A stretch of DNA of 64,000 nt from assembly GCA_049664225.1 (NCBI GenBank), contig JBATEX010000057.1, forward strand, positions 1 through 64,000. Direction: 5' to 3'. Positions 8,146-16,437 of the stretch are shown in pieces (the stretch's first letter is position 1; every line of letters starts with the position of its first letter). The DNA comes from JAUVRX01 sp049664225 (GTDB lineage Bacteria; Acidobacteriota; Thermoanaerobaculia; Multivoradales; JAHEKO01). The notes below the pieces were generated by a model, which did not search any database, had not been told where the DNA came from, and saw only the letters and a list, made by a program, of their open reading frames with translations. Made by a program: the position numbers and the translations under genes.

Positions 8146-9810
8146 TCAGGTCTGCAGAACCCCGGTCTTGAACTCGCCGATTCGTGGATTTTGTGCGGCG
8201 CAGGCCAACGAGCGGGCCAGGATCTGGCGAGTTTCCTTGGGATCGATGATGGCGTCGACCCAGAGGCGTGCAGCAGCATACCGTGGGTCGGTCGCCTTGG
8301 CGTAGCGATCCTGAATTCTGGACAGGAGCTCGTTCTTCTCCTCTTCCCAAACGTCCTCGCCGCGCCCTTTGAGCTGGATTGCCAAGAGCGTCTTGGAGGC
8401 CTGTTCTCCTCCCATGACCGCGATGGCGGCCGAAGGCCATGCATAGAGGAATCTAGGGCCATACGCCTTGCCACACATGGCGTAGTTGCCCGCCCCGAAG
8501 GAGTTGCCAACGAACAGCGTGATCTTGGGCACCACCGAGTTAGCAACGGCGTTGACCATCTTCGCACCGCTCTTGATGATTCCTCCCTGCTCGGCTCGGC
8601 TGCCAACCATGAAGCCGGTCACATCCTGCAGGAAGACCAAAGGGATCTTTTTTTGGTTGCAGAGCTCTACGAACCGGGCCCCTTTGTCGGCCGAATCCGA
8701 GTAAAGGACACCGCCTATCTGCAGCTCCCTGTCCTGGTTGCCAGTGCCCGTCTTGCGGGCCACAATGGATCGCTGATTGGCCAGAATTCCCACCGGCCAA
8801 CCCTTGATCCATGCCGTTCCGCAAACGAGTGTCTTGCCGTATGTGGCCTTGTACTCGTCGAACTCGCTGGCATCCACCAGCCGGGCCAGGAGCTCGTGCG
8901 TGTCGTACGGGCGTGAATGATCGTCGGGAACGATGCCGTAGATCTCCTCGGCCGCATACAGAGGCTCGCGCTCGTCTCGACGGGCGAAGGGTGCTGTTTC
9001 ACCCCTGGCCAGCTGCTCGAACTGGCTGCGGATCTTGGCCAGGCAGCTCGCGTCGTCGGGGTGTCGGTGGTCGACGACTCCAGAGATGTCGCACTGCACC
9101 ATCGCACCACCCAGCTCTTCGTTGCCGATCTCTTCACCGATGGCTGCCTTGACCAGATGGGGACCTGCCAGGAAGATCGACCCTTCACTCTCCACGATGT
9201 GGGACTCATCGCTCATGATGGGCAGGTATGCACCTCCCGCCACGCAAGGTCCCATGATGGCCGCCATTTGGAAGACACCTTCGGCCGACAAACGAGCGTT
9301 GTTGAAGAAGGCCCTACCGAAGTGCTCTTTGTCGGGAAAGATCTCGTCCTGCAGCGGTAGGAAGACTCCAGCCGAGTCCACCAGGTAGACGATGGGTAGA
9401 CGGTTTTCGAGCGCTATCTCCTGGGCTCGCAGGACCTTCTTGCAGGTCATGGGGAACCAGGCGCCGGCCTTTACGGTCGCGTCGTTAGACACGACTACGA
9501 CATCGCGATCATGGATCGTGCCGATCCCGGTGACGACTCCGGCGGCAGGTGCTCCTCCATATTCCTCGTAGAGCCCATGGGCCGCCCACAGGCCCAGCTC
9601 GACAAACTCGGAGTCCGGATCACACAACTCCGCTACGCGCTCGCGAGCCGACATCTTGCCCTTGTCTTGCTGGCGCTTGAGTGCCTTGACGCCACCTCCG
9701 AGGTGGATCTCGGCCTCCTGACTCCGGAGATCCTTGAGCGTAGTGCGCCAGTGGTCCAGCCGGCGCTGGAACTCGTCGTCCCGTTTGAGTCTGCTCTCCA
9801 GGATTGTCAA
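8146..9810 (-). CDS. Acyl-CoA carboxylase beta (carboxyltransferase) subunit, MCC-like
   Basis: Carboxyltransferase subunit that moves CO2 from biotin to an acyl-CoA, most like the methylcrotonyl-CoA carboxylase beta subunit. Seen: 'QQDKGKMSARERVAELCDPD' near the N-terminus, 'GGAYLPIMSDESHIV', 'FLQDVTGFMVG' and 'YAMCGKAYGPRFLYAWPSA'. The open frame starts at 9891, but the TTG at 9810 follows an AAGGAG ribosome site by 6 bases and gives a normal 554-residue protein, so I start there. The biotin carboxylase/carrier subunit is not in this window; on the 5' side the next gene is on the other strand. Confidence 0.9.
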   Translation of the reverse strand: MTILESRLKRDDEFQRRLDHWRTTLKDLRSQEAEIHLGGGVKALKRQQDKGKMSARERVAELCDPDSEFVELGLWAAHGLYEEYGGAPAAGVVTGIGTIHDRDVVVVSNDATVKAGAWFPMTCKKVLRAQEIALENRLPIVYLVDSAGVFLPLQDEIFPDKEHFGRAFFNNARLSAEGVFQMAAIMGPCVAGGAYLPIMSDESHIVESEGSIFLAGPHLVKAAIGEEIGNEELGGAMVQCDISGVVDHRHPDDASCLAKIRSQFEQLARGETAPFARRDEREPLYAAEEIYGIVPDDHSRPYDTHELLARLVDASEFDEYKATYGKTLVCGTAWIKGWPVGILANQRSIVARKTGTGNQDRELQIGGVLYSDSADKGARFVELCNQKKIPLVFLQDVTGFMVGSRAEQGGIIKSGAKMVNAVANSVVPKITLFVGNSFGAGNYAMCGKAYGPRFLYAWPSAAIAVMGGEQASKTLLAIQLKGRGEDVWEEEKNELLSRIQDRYAKATDPRYAAARLWVDAIIDPKETRQILARSLACAAQNPRIGEFKTGVLQT

Positions 9811-9898
9811 TTCGATCTCCTTGCAGAGTCCGCCATTATAAGCCCGAGTTCCATTCTCCTCGTTTCTCCGCATCTGGCCGGGTGCTACCATTCCGGCT

Positions 9899-10588
9899 GT
9901 GAAGATCCGTGTCCTTGCCTTTGCCAGTGCTGCAACCGCCGTTGGCGCAAGCGAAATCGAGCTCGATCTACCAGCGGACGACGGCCTGGAGAGCCTGAAG
10001 AGGACGCTGTCACGGAACTATCCTGATCTGGTCCCGATCTGGGATCGACTGGCGGTGGCCATCGATGGCGAGTTGGTGAGTCCCGACGCGAAGCTACACG
10101 AAGGGGCGGAAGTGGCGTTGCTGCCGCCGGTTTCTGGCGGTCGCCCAGCTCGAGCTCTGATCGCGGAAGATCCGATAGACATCGCTGTGCTGGTGAGGGA
10201 CTCCATTCCCGCAGACTGCGGCGCATCCGTCCTGTTCGTAGGAACGGTCCGCAATCATCACCAAGACCGGGAGGTCGTGCGCCTCACCTACGAAGCCTAC
10301 AAGCCCATGGCCGAAGCCGCTCTGGAGAGAATAGCCCGCGAGTTGGAATCTGCCACCGAGGGACTCAGGGTACACATCGTCCACCGTCTCGGTAGTCTGG
10401 CCGTGGGTGAAAGCAGTGTAGTGATTACTGCCGCTGCCGCTCACCGCGCGGCGGCCTACGAGGCCAGCCGGGCGGCTCTCGAACGACTCAAGCGCGAGGC
10501 TCCCATATGGAAGCGTGAATGGTACTCCGACGGCGAAGCAGCCTGGCGAGAAGAAGAGCCCCTAAGTCCACCGTCTCCCGACTCCTAG
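9899..10588 (+). CDS. MoaD-MoaE fusion, molybdopterin synthase (MoaX-like)
   Basis: Both subunits of molybdopterin synthase in one chain; the enzyme inserts two sulfurs into precursor Z (cyclic pyranopterin monophosphate). Residues 1-81 are MoaD, ubiquitin-like, ending in LLPPVSGG. Residues from about 90 are MoaE with 'ASVLFVGTVRNHHQDREV', 'YEAYKPMAE', 'HRLGSLAVGESSV' and the catalytic lysines in LKREAPIWKRE (Lys198, Lys205). The MoaD Gly-Gly (80-81) is internal, so it must be freed by cleavage to form the thiocarboxylate, as reported for mycobacterial MoaX. It overlaps the convergent peptidase gene by 4 bases. Confidence 0.93.
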   Translation: MKIRVLAFASAATAVGASEIELDLPADDGLESLKRTLSRNYPDLVPIWDRLAVAIDGELVSPDAKLHEGAEVALLPPVSGGRPARALIAEDPIDIAVLVRDSIPADCGASVLFVGTVRNHHQDREVVRLTYEAYKPMAEAALERIARELESATEGLRVHIVHRLGSLAVGESSVVITAAAAHRAAAYEASRAALERLKREAPIWKREWYSDGEAAWREEEPLSPPSPDS

Positions 10589-12006
10589 CGGTCGACGGTG
10601 AAGGTTCTCGGGAGCAGCGCTGTCTGGAATCGCACCCAGGTTTGAAATCCCGCTTCCAGCTCCGACCAGTCGCCGCCCACGTGCTGCACCAGCAGATCGG
10701 GTGTGATGATCTCCCCGCTGGCTACCGCCGCCAGATAGGCGCGGAAGCCGGCCGGATCGGCGCCCGGTGCGTCACTCAATAAGAATCGAACCCAAGAGGC
10801 GCTCAGGACGTAACGGAGCGCCTCATGCGGCGCTTCATGGAACTCGTCCGACCCCATCTGCACCAAATGACGAAGATCTGGCAGACCCGTGCCGTCTAAG
10901 GCTGCGATCAGGTTGCCAGGGGAAACTGCGCCGCCGAAGTGCTGAATGGCGGTCTCGGACGCCTGGCCATAGCCTCTCAACCCTCCTGGCACCGGGCGAC
11001 CGGACTCGTCCAACCCGGACTCCGCCAGATCGTCTGCCAGTCCCTCGTCCAGCCACGGAGGCAAAGCAGGACCGAGAGCTCTTCGATTGATCAGGTGTGT
11101 CAACTCGTGAATCAGAGTGGAGGTCACCGCCTCCCGAGGCAGGTCTTCGGAATAGAGGGCCACATATCCCAGCGATGGGCTTGCGTGTCCAGCGCGCTCG
11201 GCCGGCTCCGCCTCGTCCTCAGAGATGAACCCCCGATAGACGTCCTGAGCGCGAAACAAGAAGATCGCCTCGGCCGGCTCGCCGATCGGATTGAGACCGA
11301 ACCGCTCACGGTAGATCTCCTCCAGGCGGCTGGCCAGCTGGCCGCAGCGTTCGGGCATCCTTTCTGCCTCGACGTCGGTGTAGAGGATGTAGGGTCCACA
11401 GCGCCGCTCGACTCCACCTTCCAGCATGAAGGATCGGGCCCGCTCCACTTTCAGGATGTCCGGTGGCACCGCGGCCATCGGCAGGACGGGTTCAGCCCGT
11501 AACAGCCGCTCGGCGGAGGGCTCCTCGTAGGCCTCCAGGTAGACCCAGCCTTCCAGGATCCCACGATCCAAGGAGTAGCTGTAAATGTGAAACCAATCAC
11601 CACGCCGTCCGACAACCGAGTAGTTGCCGAGCGCTTCGACCGTGGCCAGCACCTCGCTCGCAGCATGTGGAGAGACCTGTACCTGGGTGCCTGGCTCCAG
11701 CCAAACCTGAGGTCGGGCGCTCACCCGATCCGGAACCACCCACTCGGTCACGATCCGATCATTTCCGACTTCCCCTCTCGTGTCGTCACCGTCTCGAATC
11801 ACCTGGGTGGCTCGAGTCGGCGACGCATATGCCGCCTTGAACCTGGAGGCCAGAGGTCCGACGCCAGGCCAACTCTCGGCCTGGCGCAAGGCCTCCGAGT
11901 CTGGGTGTCGAGTCAGCCAGGCGAAGGCACCGAAGACCGTCAACACCAGCACGAGCACCAGCCTCGTGTCGGCGGTGTAGTGGCGGCGCATCAGAAGTCC
12001 TGACAA
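10585..12006 (-). CDS. Membrane-anchored zinc metallopeptidase with SH3-like domain
   Basis: Predicted extracytoplasmic gluzincin-type peptidase, 473 residues. Seen: an N-terminal membrane helix (about 14-31), an SH3-like segment (about 103-160, 'YSVVGRRGDWFHIY', 'LEGWVYLEAYEE'), and a peptidase MA-like domain with HELTH (His300, Glu301, His304) and third-ligand candidate Glu321 in 'WLDEGLADDLAESG'. An SH3-like domain together with a peptidase at the cell surface hints at envelope work. It is 25 bases downstream of the S10 peptidase gene. The substrate is unknown. Confidence 0.75.
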   Translation of the reverse strand: MSGLLMRRHYTADTRLVLVLVLTVFGAFAWLTRHPDSEALRQAESWPGVGPLASRFKAAYASPTRATQVIRDGDDTRGEVGNDRIVTEWVVPDRVSARPQVWLEPGTQVQVSPHAASEVLATVEALGNYSVVGRRGDWFHIYSYSLDRGILEGWVYLEAYEEPSAERLLRAEPVLPMAAVPPDILKVERARSFMLEGGVERRCGPYILYTDVEAERMPERCGQLASRLEEIYRERFGLNPIGEPAEAIFLFRAQDVYRGFISEDEAEPAERAGHASPSLGYVALYSEDLPREAVTSTLIHELTHLINRRALGPALPPWLDEGLADDLAESGLDESGRPVPGGLRGYGQASETAIQHFGGAVSPGNLIAALDGTGLPDLRHLVQMGSDEFHEAPHEALRYVLSASWVRFLLSDAPGADPAGFRAYLAAVASGEIITPDLLVQHVGGDWSELEAGFQTWVRFQTALLPRTFTVDR

Positions 12007-12031
12007 ACGATTTCGCGGGGTCGAGCTGGCT

Positions 12032-13564
12032 CTAAGGCAATGCCGACAGCATGAAATCGCTCAGATCCTCTTTCAGCTGTCTCAAAGAAGGTAGGTGGAT
12101 ATACATCATGTGACCGGCATCGTAGTAGCCCATGGAGATGTTGTGCCGCAGCGACTCATCCAGGCCCAGATGGTCGAAGGTGTATTGAGTGGCGAAATAG
12201 GGCGTTGCCAGATCGTAGTACCCGTTGGCTACGAAGACCTTCAGACTGGGGTTCCTGGTCATGGCCTCGCGCAGAGTCTCCGCCACGTTGACATACCGGT
12301 TCTCATAGGTACCAAAGTTCCAAGGTCGCACCCTGCCGCTGAGAATCTCGTACGGCAGATCGATCTCGAATCCCAACTCGCGTCGCACATAGTCGTTGAG
12401 TGTTGCGGTGTAGGGACCCTGGATCGCGGCGTAACTCGGGTCGAACTCGTAGGTCTCGGCCGCGGCATCCCGGTCGATCCCCGTGAATCGACTGTCGAGT
12501 CGGCCGACGGTGAGCCTCTCGTCACGACGCAACTGCTTGACGAAGCGATGTATCCGAATCCGCAGATTCGTCTGCAGCACATAGTCGCGACTCAGGCCCG
12601 TATAGCGCGCCAGGCGATCGGCAATTCGCTCTCGCTCATGCTCTCCCAGGGTGTCTCCCCTGATCAGTGCCTGCGCATACTCACCCAGGGCGAATGCCTC
12701 GACCTCGTCCAGCGTGGACCGCAGATCACGCTGCAGATCGCCGTCCAGCCGCTGGTGATACCAGGCCGTTGCGGCGTAGGTCGGCAAGAACAGGATGTAC
12801 GGCAAGTCATTGCCGACGTCGAAGCGGGCGGTCTGGAAGTTGAGGATCGAAGAGACCAGCATGATTCCGTTGAGGTACATGCCGTGACGACCCTGGAGGT
12901 ATCCCGACAGGCCGGCGGCGCGGGTCGTACCGTAGCTCTCGCCGATCAGGAACTTCGGCGATGCCCAGCGCTCGAACCGACTGGTGTACAAGCGGATGAA
13001 CTCACCTACCGCCTCGACGTCTCCCTCGACGCCGTGGAACTGCTGTGGGTCTTCGTCGGGTACTGCCCGACTGTAACCGGTAGTGACCGGGTCGATGAAA
13101 ACCAGATCGGTGACATCCAGGAGCGAGTACTCGTTATCCACCAGCTCATAGGGAGGCGGCAAGGCATGGCCGTCGTCGGTCATCAGAACCCGGCGCGGCC
13201 CGAGAAGCCCCAGGTGGAGCCAAACCGAAGAGGAGCCCGGTCCTCCATTGAACGAGAATGTCAGCGGGCGCTGGCCAGGATCGCTGATGCCGTCCAGGGT
13301 ATAGGCCATGTAGAAGACAGAGGCCTTCCGGGTGCCTTCTTCGTCCTTCAGAATCAGGGTGCCTGCGGTTGCTTTGTAGGCCAGGCTTCGACCACTCACC
13401 CTTACCGTGTGAGAGGTCTCTGACAAAAGCTCTTCGAACGTCCAGGGCTCGGCCTGTTTCTCGACCTGGCCGGCCTCCGCCTTCTCCTCCTCCGCCAAAC
13501 CCGGCACAGGACTCAACATCAGCATCCCGAGAGCCACCACGAAACCCACCGGTCTTCTATCCAC
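12032..13564 (-). CDS. Secreted serine carboxypeptidase, S10 family
   Basis: Secreted alpha/beta-fold carboxypeptidase, 510 residues. A signal peptide is visible (1-24, ending PGLA|EE). Family landmarks: 'FSFNGGPGSSSVWLHLGLLG', nucleophile GESYGTTRAAG, the acid in 'VANGYYDLATP', and the histidine in YDAGHMMYIH, so the triad is complete. GTG start at 13564 preceded by a strong GGAGGAG ribosome site. S10 peptidases are well known in eukaryotes; bacterial members of this large form occur in Acidobacteriota and relatives. It may form a peptide-utilization pair with the neighbouring metallopeptidase (inference). Confidence 0.92.
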   Translation of the reverse strand: MDRRPVGFVVALGMLMLSPVPGLAEEEKAEAGQVEKQAEPWTFEELLSETSHTVRVSGRSLAYKATAGTLILKDEEGTRKASVFYMAYTLDGISDPGQRPLTFSFNGGPGSSSVWLHLGLLGPRRVLMTDDGHALPPPYELVDNEYSLLDVTDLVFIDPVTTGYSRAVPDEDPQQFHGVEGDVEAVGEFIRLYTSRFERWASPKFLIGESYGTTRAAGLSGYLQGRHGMYLNGIMLVSSILNFQTARFDVGNDLPYILFLPTYAATAWYHQRLDGDLQRDLRSTLDEVEAFALGEYAQALIRGDTLGEHERERIADRLARYTGLSRDYVLQTNLRIRIHRFVKQLRRDERLTVGRLDSRFTGIDRDAAAETYEFDPSYAAIQGPYTATLNDYVRRELGFEIDLPYEILSGRVRPWNFGTYENRYVNVAETLREAMTRNPSLKVFVANGYYDLATPYFATQYTFDHLGLDESLRHNISMGYYDAGHMMYIHLPSLRQLKEDLSDFMLSALP

Positions 13565-13611
13565 GCTTGCTCCTCCTCCCGAGGTCGAGCCTCACGCGAT
13601 TCCCTGCTCCC

Positions 13612-14769
13612 TCAGTACTGAGGTACCGACGGATCGATCCTCTTGCTCCAGGCATCGATTCCTCCGACCAGATTGAACGTGTTGGCAAAGCCCATCCGCC
13701 GCAAGAAATCCACGGCGTGGGCAGAGCGGTTGCCGTGATGACAGTAGACGACGGTCTCGGCATCTGGATCCAGCTCTTCGAAACGACGTGGCAGCGTTTG
13801 CAGCGGCATGAGTAGTGAGTCATCGAGTCGGCTGGTCTGGTGCTCGAGTGGAGTCCGAACATCCAGCAACAAGATCTCCCGGCCTTCTTCCAACCAGGTC
13901 ACCAGGCTCTCGGGAGTTACGTTGACCGACTCGGTCGGGGCCTCATCCGGGACCAGACCACAGAATCGGTCGTAGTCGATGAGCTCGGTCACCGTCGGGC
14001 TATCCGAGCAGACGGGACACTCCGGTCTCTTCTTGAGCCTCACCTCGCGAAACCTGGTTTGCAGAGCGTCGAAGAGGACCAGGCGGCCGATCAGCGGTTC
14101 TCCGACCTCCAGGATCAACTTGACGACCTCGTTCGCCTGCAGGCTGCCGATGATCGCCGGTAGGATCCCAAGAACACCTCCTTCAGCGCACGAAGGGACG
14201 AGGCCTGGCGGGGGCGGCTCTGGAAACAGGCACCGATAGCAGGGTCCGCGGGCTCCCCAGAAGACCGACGACTGACCCTCGAAACGGAAGATGGAGCCGT
14301 AGACATTCGGCTTGCCGGCCAGAACGCAGGCGTCATTAACCAGATACCGCGTCGGAAAGTTGTCGCTGCCGTCCACCACGATGTCGTAGCCCTCCAGCAA
14401 GGACATGGCATTCGAGGCGTCGATCCTGTCCGCATGCCCTACCAGCTCGATCAGAGGATTGATCTCCCGCAGGCGGCCGAGAGCCACTTCCAGCTTCGGT
14501 CTGCCGATATCCGACTCTCCATAGAGCACCTGGCGATGGAGATTCGATTCGTCCACCTCGTCGAACTCCACCAGACCCAGCTTGCCGACGCCGACCGCTG
14601 CCAGATACAGCGATACGGGCGATCCGAGGCCACCGGCTCCGACGACCAGGACCTTGGCCTCCTTCAGTCGGTTCTGGCCACGGATACCCACCTCGGGGAT
14701 GACGAGATGACGGCTGTAGCGACGGTTCTCCCGCTCGGTCAGACCATCCGGGGAATTCGAGTCGACCAT
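13612..14769 (-). CDS. MoeZ-like adenylyltransferase-rhodanese (E1-like sulfurtransferase)
   Basis: Activates the C-terminal glycine of MoaD/ThiS-type proteins by adenylation, then transfers sulfur. 385 residues in two parts. The E1-like domain has the nucleotide loop VVGAGGLGSP (about 41-50), the zinc cysteine pairs CYRC and CPVC, and 'DGSDNFPTRYLVNDA'. The C-terminal rhodanese has the active-site loop 'VVYCHHGNRSAHAVDFL'. The frame opens at 14871, but that would overlap the JAMM gene by 80 bases; the ATG at 14769 gives the standard 'RYSRHLVIPEVG' start. Together with the adjacent JAMM peptidase and the nearby MoaD-MoaE fusion it suggests one sulfur-carrier pathway. Confidence 0.92.
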   Translation of the reverse strand: MVDSNSPDGLTERENRRYSRHLVIPEVGIRGQNRLKEAKVLVVGAGGLGSPVSLYLAAVGVGKLGLVEFDEVDESNLHRQVLYGESDIGRPKLEVALGRLREINPLIELVGHADRIDASNAMSLLEGYDIVVDGSDNFPTRYLVNDACVLAGKPNVYGSIFRFEGQSSVFWGARGPCYRCLFPEPPPPGLVPSCAEGGVLGILPAIIGSLQANEVVKLILEVGEPLIGRLVLFDALQTRFREVRLKKRPECPVCSDSPTVTELIDYDRFCGLVPDEAPTESVNVTPESLVTWLEEGREILLLDVRTPLEHQTSRLDDSLLMPLQTLPRRFEELDPDAETVVYCHHGNRSAHAVDFLRRMGFANTFNLVGGIDAWSKRIDPSVPQY

Positions 14770-14791
14770 TCTCTTGTTCTCTTTCGCCGCC

Positions 14792-15280
14792 CTATGGCTC
14801 CGTGCTTCCAGACATTGAACGCGCAGGAGGTGAAGAATACTCGATGTCCACCTCTTCGAAAGCCTCTCCACCCTCCCGCAGCAGCCAGCTCCTGACCCCG
14901 GTCACTCGCTCTTCTTCTACGGCCAGGATGAGATAGTGAACATTGGGCCACGCGGTTTCAAGGTCGAACCGACCGGGTGTCGCACTATGATCAGGATGCG
15001 AGTGGTAATAGCCGAGGATTTCCAGCTCTCGCTCTCGGGCCTCTTTCTGGACTCGGAGCAGGAGCCTTGGATCGATGACATAGCTTTCCTGGCGTCGGTC
15101 AGTAGCGCTGTTCCTGGCCGCAACCGCCTCTCGGACCTCGGCTCTTGGCTCCGCCGGAGCGGGTATGCGACCCACGAGAACACCACAGCACTCCTCCGGG
15201 TAGGCATCGATCGCCTCCCTCATCAGAAGCCCCAGCACGGATGTCGGAATCAGAAGATGGCGCTTTTCAGACACCAGCAT
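14792..15280 (-). CDS. JAMM/MPN+ zinc metallopeptidase (M67 family)
   Basis: Zinc peptidase of the JAB1/MPN/Mov34 type, 162 residues. The complete JAMM signature is present: glutamate in YPEECCGVLVG (about 29-30), then HSHPDHSATPGRFD, which is His-x-His-x10-Asp (His93, His95, Asp106) with Ser99. Bacterial members clip residues after the Gly-Gly of ubiquitin-like sulfur carriers, and they are often next to ThiF/MoeB genes, as here (23-base gap to the MoeZ-like gene). Inference: it may expose the MoaD Gly-Gly, including that of the fusion protein at 9899-10588. Confidence 0.92.
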   Translation of the reverse strand: MLVSEKRHLLIPTSVLGLLMREAIDAYPEECCGVLVGRIPAPAEPRAEVREAVAARNSATDRRQESYVIDPRLLLRVQKEARERELEILGYYHSHPDHSATPGRFDLETAWPNVHYLILAVEEERVTGVRSWLLREGGEAFEEVDIEYSSPPARSMSGSTEP

Positions 15281-15308
15281 TTGCCCGAGACAGGAAGGTA
15301 CTGGATCC

Positions 15309-16208
15309 TCAACCGAGAAGCGCGAAGCCCTTCAAGACCGAGAAGAGAACTGCCAGCAGCGACAAGCCCAGCCCAATAACCGCCGCCATGAGGTGCTCGA
15401 TCCGCTCTGGCCGCCTGGGATCGAGCCAGTGAGCGGCAGCGTAGCCCCCCAAGAAGCCCCCGAGGTGGGCGAAGTTGTCGACTCCAGGCATGATGAAGCC
15501 GAAGACGCCGAGGAAGATCGCCCACATCCAGGCCTGCTGCCCGACAGCCGTGCTGCCTCCTCTCCTGCCGTAGAGCACCAATGCGCCGAGGAGGCCGAAG
15601 ATGGCGGCCGAGGCACCGATCGTGAGATTGGCCCCGCGAAGAAAAGACGGCAGGAAAGTCAGATAGGCCCCTGCAAAGCTGCTGAGAAGAAAGCCAGCGG
15701 CTCCCGCCACCAGATAGATGACTACCATGCGACCGGCACCGAAAATCCGACTCGTGGCGGGCGCCAGCTGGCGGACCCACATCATGTTGAACAGGATGTG
15801 AAGCAAGCTGCCGTGCAACCAAGATGCCGACAGCACCGTCCACCAACGATCGTACCGGAAGACCGGAACTGCACCGCTGGCGCCGAACAGGAAGAGGCTT
15901 TCCACACTCGGCGACAGCATCGAGAACAGGCTCTTCATTCCGATCGCCGACGGATTGACCAGCAGGGTCAGAACATAAAGCACGACGCAAGCGGCAATGA
16001 TGAGGCGAACGAATCCGAAGTCGTCTCCCAGGCTCTGAAAGAACCGAGTGTAGCCCCAGAGGCCGGGGTTGCCACGGCCACAATGAGGGCATTTCTCCTC
16101 CTGCACTCCGACCAATCGACCACAAGAAGGGCAGACTACCGATCCACTGGTCTGTCGTTTCAGCACTTCGCTGGCCTTATCTGGTGGCTCACGACCCCTC
16201 CTCCTCAT
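15309..16208 (-). CDS. Rhomboid intramembrane serine protease with N-terminal zinc ribbon
   Basis: Six-helix rhomboid protease cleaving substrates within the membrane, 299 residues. The catalytic serine is in GASAAIFGLLG (Ser200) and the partner histidine in FAHLGGFLGGY (His248). 'LHGSLLHILFNMMWVRQLA' matches the loop/helix-2 region. The N-terminal cytoplasmic segment holds a small zinc ribbon with CPSC and CPHC (Cys26, 29, 40, 43). The 3' end lies 29 bases before the JAMM gene and the 5' end overlaps xseB by 20 bases. No substrate is evident nearby. Confidence 0.92.
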   Translation of the reverse strand: MRRRGREPPDKASEVLKRQTSGSVVCPSCGRLVGVQEEKCPHCGRGNPGLWGYTRFFQSLGDDFGFVRLIIAACVVLYVLTLLVNPSAIGMKSLFSMLSPSVESLFLFGASGAVPVFRYDRWWTVLSASWLHGSLLHILFNMMWVRQLAPATSRIFGAGRMVVIYLVAGAAGFLLSSFAGAYLTFLPSFLRGANLTIGASAAIFGLLGALVLYGRRGGSTAVGQQAWMWAIFLGVFGFIMPGVDNFAHLGGFLGGYAAAHWLDPRRPERIEHLMAAVIGLGLSLLAVLFSVLKGFALLG

Positions 16209-16437
16209 CCGCCTCAGCCTCGGCCTCTTCCAGGGCCTGCACGATCTGGGTGACCTCCACCTCGGCTCGTCGTATCTTGCCGCGACACAGCTCCAGGAGC
16301 TCGGCCGCGACTTTGAGCTGATCCGCCAGTTCGTCGATATCGATCTCTTCGGCTTCGACCCGATTCAGGATGCCTTCCAGCTCCTCGATGGCCTCGCCGA
16401 ATCGGAGATCTTCCGGTGCCTTCTTCTTCGGACTCAT
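16189..16437 (-). CDS. xseB: Exodeoxyribonuclease VII small subunit
   Basis: Small subunit of exonuclease VII, which degrades single-stranded DNA from both ends. 82 residues, helical, with the family block 'RFGEAIEELEGILNRVEAEE' and 'LDELADQLK'-like heptads (IDIDELADQLKVAAELLELC). The acidic C-terminal tail (EEAEAEADEEEGS) is typical. It starts in a 4-base overlap with xseA and overlaps the rhomboid gene start by 20 bases. Confidence 0.92.
   Translation of the reverse strand: MSPKKKAPEDLRFGEAIEELEGILNRVEAEEIDIDELADQLKVAAELLELCRGKIRRAEVEVTQIVQALEEAEAEADEEEGS

Noticed and set aside
12095..13423. Long plus-strand open frame of 442 codons
   Set aside because: It is antisense to the S10 carboxypeptidase gene, whose motifs and signal peptide are complete; the frame is a by-product of GC-rich codon use.
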